The notes under the pieces were generated by a model. The model was not told the origin of the DNA and did not search any database. It saw only the letters and a program-made list of their open reading frames with translations. Below, one piece after another: positions 16,019-19,139 of a stretch of 19,139 nt of DNA; positions within the stretch are counted from its first letter, which is position 1, and each line of letters starts with the position of its first letter. Source of the DNA: Syntrophaceae bacterium UBA1062 (GTDB lineage: Bacteria > Desulfobacterota > Desulfomonilia > UBA1062). Both the position numbers and the translations under genes were made by a program. Location: NCBI GenBank assembly GCA_002316295.1, contig DCDF01000273.1, forward strand, positions 1 through 19,139. The letters run 5' to 3'.

Positions 16019-17000
16019 AGCTGAAAAACCGATAGCTCCTCTCGACCGCCTCCCTGTAGGCGCCCATGATGAGATCAAACCCTCCGAACGCGGTCACGAG
16101 CATGAGCAGTGTCGAGCAGGGCAGATGAAAGTTGGTCAGCAGCGCGCCCACGCACTTGAACCGGAACCCCTCGAAGATGAACAGGCTCGTGGAGCCCTCT
16201 CCAGCTACGATCTTGCCGGATGTCTCCATGAGGTGCTCCAGCACCCTCGTCGTGGTGGTGCCCACCGCGACGACACGCTTCCCCGATTCCATTGCATGGT
16301 TGATGGTCGAAGCGGTCTCTTCCGTTATAAAGAAATCCTCCGCATGCATCCGGTGATTCTCGATCTTCTCGGTTCTCACGGGAAGAAAGGTGCCGGGGCC
16401 CACATGCAGGGTTATAAACGCCGTGCCGATGCCGAGAAGCCGCAGCTCATCCATATAATCCGTTGTAAAATGGAGGCCTGCGGTCGGAGCCGCCACTGAT
16501 CCCTCGCTCCGGGCATACACCGTCTGATACCGATCCTTGTCGATCTCCTCAGGGCTTCTCTCGATATAGGGTGGGAGCGGGACCAGCCCGGCGCTGAACA
16601 CAGCTTCAGGATCCGAGAAGCTCACCTGATAGAGCTCTCCGTTCCGGTCTTCAACCCTGGCTGCCAGGCCGGAGGAGAAAAAGAGCTCAGTGCCTGTCTT
16701 CGGCGCCTTGGATGCCTTGAGAAAACACGACCATCTCTCCTGCGTAATCCTCCTGACCAGGAGCACCTCCACCTTCCCGCCGGATCCCTTTCTGCCGAGA
16801 AGCCTTGCCGGAATGACCTTGGTGTCGTTGAAGACCAGGAGATCATCAGGGCTCAGATACTCCTTCAGGTCCTCGAAGCATCGGTGAGAGACCGCCCGGG
16901 TTTTTCTGTCGACCACGAGCAGGCGGTCCGTTCCCCTTTCCAGCGGATACTGGGCAATGAACTCCCTGGGCAGGTGATAGTGATAGCGCAGAGTGTTCAC
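15993..17000 (-). CDS. queA: S-adenosylmethionine:tRNA ribosyltransferase-isomerase
   Basis: 335 aa. QueA moves the ribosyl moiety of SAM onto preQ1 in tRNA to form epoxyqueuosine, the step after Tgt. Family signatures: YHYHLPREFIAQYPLERGTDRLLVVDR at the start (read here in two parts), LVFNDTKVIPARLLG, SVAAPTAGLHFT, and LHVGPGTFLPVR. The C-terminus has LLTNFHLPCSTLLMLVTAFGG and ends YRFFSYGDAMFII. The start codon is GTG, six bases after the DUF2065 stop, with AGGCGG just upstream. Coordinates of its 3' end overlap the tgt start. No epoxyqueuosine reductase gene is in view. Confidence 0.97.
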   Translation of the reverse strand: MNTLRYHYHLPREFIAQYPLERGTDRLLVVDRKTRAVSHRCFEDLKEYLSPDDLLVFNDTKVIPARLLGRKGSGGKVEVLLVRRITQERWSCFLKASKAPKTGTELFFSSGLAARVEDRNGELYQVSFSDPEAVFSAGLVPLPPYIERSPEEIDKDRYQTVYARSEGSVAAPTAGLHFTTDYMDELRLLGIGTAFITLHVGPGTFLPVRTEKIENHRMHAEDFFITEETASTINHAMESGKRVVAVGTTTTRVLEHLMETSGKIVAGEGSTSLFIFEGFRFKCVGALLTNFHLPCSTLLMLVTAFGGFDLIMGAYREAVERSYRFFSYGDAMFII

Positions 17001-17006
17001 GGCCGC

Positions 17007-17204
17007 CTATGCCCCGTCCAGGTGCCTACCGAGATATATGACCGCAAGCCCGGCGCATGCCGCGAGGATTCCTATGATCTGCAGGGTTTTATCCGGGACC
17101 GATTCCACGTACCGGGCGAACACTTTGACCTTTGAGGGAAACGCCATATAGGGAATGGCTTCGATTACGAAAACCATACCCAGCACGCTCAAAAAATAGT
17201 CCAT
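17007..17204 (-). CDS. DUF2065 (YjeT-type) small membrane protein
   Basis: 65 aa, the same length as E. coli YjeT. Two hydrophobic helices (about 4-22 and 41-58) are joined by a short basic loop with FPSKVKVFARYVESVPDKTLQIIG, the characteristic part of DUF2065. The function of the family is unknown; it is probably an inner-membrane protein. It lies 22 bp after the PP-loop gene and 6 bp before queA, so it is almost certainly cotranscribed. No ribosome site is obvious before the ATG (AAGCCACAACT). Confidence 0.88.
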   Translation of the reverse strand: MDYFLSVLGMVFVIEAIPYMAFPSKVKVFARYVESVPDKTLQIIGILAACAGLAVIYLGRHLDGA

Positions 17205-17226
17205 AGTTGTGGCTTTATATCGGATA

Positions 17227-18255
17227 TCATTTGTTCAAGTCAATCTGGAAGCGCCTGCAGTATTCTTCCGAAACCGCAGATGCCTCAACAGTACCCGTCA
17301 GCGCCGAAGGATCCGGGCCGTATACCGCCACGCGCCCTTCCATGCCTCGACCCTTACTGTATCTCAGACACACGGCCGCCGCTGTCCGAAGGTTTTTCTC
17401 CGATGCATCACCGCGCATCACACACATTGGGCCCGGAACGTCCGCAATTTTGAGGAAGGTGTTGCCCTGGAATACCATCGATGACAGCATCCTGTTCTCC
17501 TCTTCGTTTCGGGAAACAATCAAAACGGTATTTTCATCGAGCATGAATTTCCTTCCGAGAATATCGAGCAGGATGTCGGCGCGAGAGGGCACGCCCGGCC
17601 TGAATCTTTCAAAGGTCAATCCGACCTTTCGGGAGATCTGCTCGTCGGCGAGCAGGCATCCTCCGGCGGGCGTCGGCATGGTCTCAGGAGTAATGCCGTA
17701 CTTCGCGGCCAGCTCCATCTGGGCCTTCCTTCCTCTGCCGGCCATGTCTCCCAGCCGCTCTCTGTCGACGAGCCCTGTTCTTTCCGGATAGGTGGGCGGA
17801 AGGTGCCTTGCGCACAGCGGTCTCAAGAGCATGTCTTTGAGCCCGGACTCCCTCTCGATGAGGTTCATTGCATCCCTTCGCTGTGACATGGGACGCTGTC
17901 CGAGAACCTCCCCGGTCACCACGAACGAGGCGTCGAGCTGCTCCATCATGGAGCCGGCCTTTCTGAGCATCCGTATCTTGCAGTCGATGCACGGGTTCAG
18001 ATGCTTCCCGAACCCGTGCCTTGGGTCTCTGACTACATCGATGATGTCATCGGTGAAATCGACGGGATGCATGCGAATCCCATAGGCCCTTTCGTGAAAT
18101 TCCTTGTGCGCCTTCGTGTTTACCAGCACATCGTAGCCGAAAAAAGGGGTACAGAAATACAGGGGGATGACCTCAAAAGACTGCTCCTGCATCATCCTGA
18201 TGGCAAGTATGCTGTCGAGACCGCCTGAATAGAGTGCAATGCATCTCTTCGCCAT
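17227..18255 (-). CDS. ThiI/MnmA-like PP-loop tRNA sulfurtransferase with NFACT-R-like C-terminal domain
   Basis: 342 aa. The N-terminal PP-loop ATPase has ALYSGGLDS (7-15) for ATP adenylation of a tRNA base. TGEVLGQRPMSQR (114-126) closely resembles the ThiI signature, while NPCIDC (87-92) and PAGGC (196-200) recall the two catalytic cysteine sites of thiouridylases; C92 and C200 are candidates. Residues about 235-312 include FLKIADVPGPMCVMRG and AAAVCLRYSKGR, which resemble the NFACT-R RNA-binding domain, known to be fused to ThiI-like enzymes. Automated annotation often calls such proteins TrmU/MnmA or ThiI; it lacks the THUMP domain of true ThiI. Likely a tRNA thiolase, target base unknown. 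It heads the queA-tgt-sec operon; AAAGGTG precedes the ATG. Confidence 0.82.
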   Translation of the reverse strand: MAKRCIALYSGGLDSILAIRMMQEQSFEVIPLYFCTPFFGYDVLVNTKAHKEFHERAYGIRMHPVDFTDDIIDVVRDPRHGFGKHLNPCIDCKIRMLRKAGSMMEQLDASFVVTGEVLGQRPMSQRRDAMNLIERESGLKDMLLRPLCARHLPPTYPERTGLVDRERLGDMAGRGRKAQMELAAKYGITPETMPTPAGGCLLADEQISRKVGLTFERFRPGVPSRADILLDILGRKFMLDENTVLIVSRNEEENRMLSSMVFQGNTFLKIADVPGPMCVMRGDASEKNLRTAAAVCLRYSKGRGMEGRVAVYGPDPSALTGTVEASAVSEEYCRRFQIDLNK

Positions 18256-18546
18256 TGTCGCTCACCTTTCGTCCTCGTTTTCACAGATGGTAGGTATCGT
18301 TCACTCCCCTATCCGTCATGTTTGCCGTCATACCGGCACCCGTCACGGAGAATCCTCTTTTAAGGGCATCCATGGAAGCGGCTATCCGCAACGCCGGTCA
18401 GCGGCTGGATGGCTCGCTCTCATGGGGCAGTATTCCATAGCACATTTGGCGCATCAGATGGAATGATTTTATTTATTGTATTAACAAGAGGTTATAGAGA
18501 AAACACATCGGAGGTCCGGTGAAACAACGGGATAAAAAAGAAAATA
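18256..18546. other. intergenic region without a convincing gene
   Basis: About 290 bp upstream of the PP-loop gene. It holds three copies of CCGTCA (18311-18350, spaced 6 and 9 bases), two AGCGGCT copies about 17 bases apart (18376-18410), and a hairpin with ATTCCAT/ATGGAAT arms (about 18432-18464). A 75-codon open frame on the plus strand looks like chance. On the minus strand, TACAAT near 18480 could be a -10 box but its -35 is poor. It may carry a long 5' leader or a remnant of a dispersed repeat. Confidence 0.4.
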
Positions 18547-18576
18547 GTCTATACCTCGTTGTTTTGAGGTATAGAC
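18547..18576 (-). terminator. intrinsic terminator after the tRNA genes
   Basis: GTCTATACCTC and GAGGTATAGAC form a perfect 11-bp stem with an 8-base loop. On the minus strand it follows tRNA-Asp by 8 bases and is followed by TATTTTCTTTTTTAT, a good U-tract. Confidence 0.85.
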
Positions 18577-18584
18577 ATTTGTAT

Positions 18585-18662
<78 letters not shown>

Positions 18663-18678
18663 TTACTATCTCATCGAA

Positions 18679-18754
18679 TGGTAGGCGGAACAGGGATTGA
18701 ACCTGCGACCTTCGGCTTGTAAGGCCGACGCTCTCCCAACTGAGCTACCCGCCC
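18679..18754 (-). tRNA. tRNA-Val(TAC)
   Basis: 76 bases with encoded CCA. Acceptor GGGCGGG/TCCGCCT (two G-T pairs), D stem GCTC/GAGC, anticodon stem TCGGC/GCCGA with loop CTTACAA (anticodon TAC), T stem GCAGG/CCTGT, discriminator A73 as expected for Val. It begins 21 bp after the HU stop codon with no terminator between, so it is probably processed from the HU transcript. Confidence 0.97.
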
Positions 18755-18775
18755 TGATTCTTCCTTCGATCCTTG

Positions 18776-19051
18776 CTACTTGTTCACGATTTCCTTGAAG
18801 GCCTTGCCGGGTCTGAACCGCGGGGCCTTGGAAGCCTTGATCTTGATGGTAGCGCGTGTTCTCGGGTTGACGCCCGTTCTCTCGGCTCTCTTGGCCACGT
18901 CAAAGGTGCCAAAGCCGACCAGTGTTACCTTGTCGCCCTTTTTGAGAGCATCCTGGATAGCCCCGGTAGTGGCATTGATCGCCTTTTCCGCTGCTGCCTT
19001 CGGTATTCCAGCCTTGTTTGCCACAACTGATATCAATTCTGTCTTAGTCAA
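18776..19051 (-). CDS. HU family DNA-binding protein
   Basis: 91 aa, the standard size for HU. It is a histone-like dimer that bends and compacts DNA. N-terminal MTKTELISVVANKAG and the helical dimer part are typical, followed by VTLVGFGTFDVAKRAERTGVNPRT with the beta-arm and the intercalating proline in NP. The end, SKAPRFRPGKAFKEIV, is the conserved C-terminus. The start codon is TTG with AGGAGG six bases upstream. An ATG lies between them but is out of frame and stops after two codons (ATG CTT TGA). The N-terminus agrees with the family only if TTG is used. It is followed by two tRNA genes. Confidence 0.95.
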   Translation of the reverse strand: MTKTELISVVANKAGIPKAAAEKAINATTGAIQDALKKGDKVTLVGFGTFDVAKRAERTGVNPRTRATIKIKASKAPRFRPGKAFKEIVNK

Positions 19052-19104
19052 AGCATACCTCCTATAAATGATTAGTTTCTCCCATGCCCAAACGTGAAAT
19101 TGAA

Positions 19105-19131
19105 AGTATCAGCATTTATAAGGGCTGTCAA
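19105..19131 (-). promoter_or_regulatory. candidate promoter of the HU-tRNA unit
   Basis: On the minus strand a perfect -35 TTGACA (19131-19126) is followed, after 15 bases, by GATACT (19110-19105, 4/6) or, after 17 bases, by TACTTT (3/6). The leader before the HU start would be about 50 bases. The -35 is strong, the -10 weak. Confidence 0.5.
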
Positions 19132-19139
19132 TACCTCAA

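Noticed and set aside
18311..18350. CCGTCA repeats as a CRISPR array
   Set aside because: Units are six bases with 6-9 base spacing, far too short for repeats and spacers, and no cas gene is present.
18239..18466. 75-codon open frame on the plus strand before the PP-loop gene
   Set aside because: No ribosome site or recognisable motif, and it begins inside the PP-loop coding sequence.
18290..18540. riboswitch, SRP RNA or 6S RNA in the intergenic region
   Set aside because: I compared it from memory with c-di-GMP, cobalamin, Moco and 4.5S RNA consensus segments and found none of their conserved cores.

Overview
The window most resembles a chromosome segment of a Gram-negative, deltaproteobacteria-like (Desulfobacterota-type) anaerobe. 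This rests on the fused CoA-hydrolase/transferase-GNAT protein, the Gly-rich tail ending in Cys-Phe-Ile on an exported protein, the queA-tgt-yajC-secD-secF gene order and the LPS-type glycosyltransferases. The assignment is an inference from gene content; no marker gene fixes the taxon. Most genes lie on the minus strand.

Layout. (1) Positions 1-1250 (+) hold the 3' part of a PLP-dependent decarboxylase of the PanP/aspartate 1-decarboxylase-like group, cut by the window edge. (2) Positions 1335-7955 (-) are a compact seven-gene polysaccharide operon, read from high to low coordinates: WaaE/KdtX-like GT2, SDR nucleotide-sugar enzyme, DegT-type sugar aminotransferase, WaaG-like GT4, second GT4-like enzyme, second GT2, SAM methyltransferase. 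It has no flippase, polymerase or ligase in view and probably makes or decorates an LPS core or O-antigen sugar. GC content is lower over its 3' genes. (3) Positions 8151-10013 (+) encode the CoA-transferase-GNAT fusion, behind a good sigma70-like promoter placed so close to the start codon that the mRNA may be leaderless. (4) Positions 10032-11823 (-) hold a two-CBS-domain protein and a secreted Fn3/calcium-loop protein, separated by a 22-bp perfect inverted repeat that is a bidirectional terminator. (5) Positions 12086-18255 (-) are an RNA-modification and protein-export operon: ThiI/MnmA-like PP-loop enzyme, DUF2065 protein, queA, tgt, yajC, secD, secF. Several start codons overlap the preceding gene. 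(6) Positions 18256-18584 have no convincing gene but contain repeats, hairpins and the terminator of the next unit. (7) Positions 18585-19131 (-) hold HU, tRNA-Val(TAC) and tRNA-Asp(GTC), apparently one transcript.

Most of the window is recognisable core or surface-polysaccharide biology, and I do not see a clear new defence or mobile system. The points I find most worth a second look are the exported Fn3 protein with its terminal poly-Gly/Cys tail, the putative leaderless promoter, the two-codon ORF inside the HU ribosome-binding region, the PP-loop protein with an NFACT-R-like tail, and the SDR enzyme lacking the usual catalytic tyrosine.
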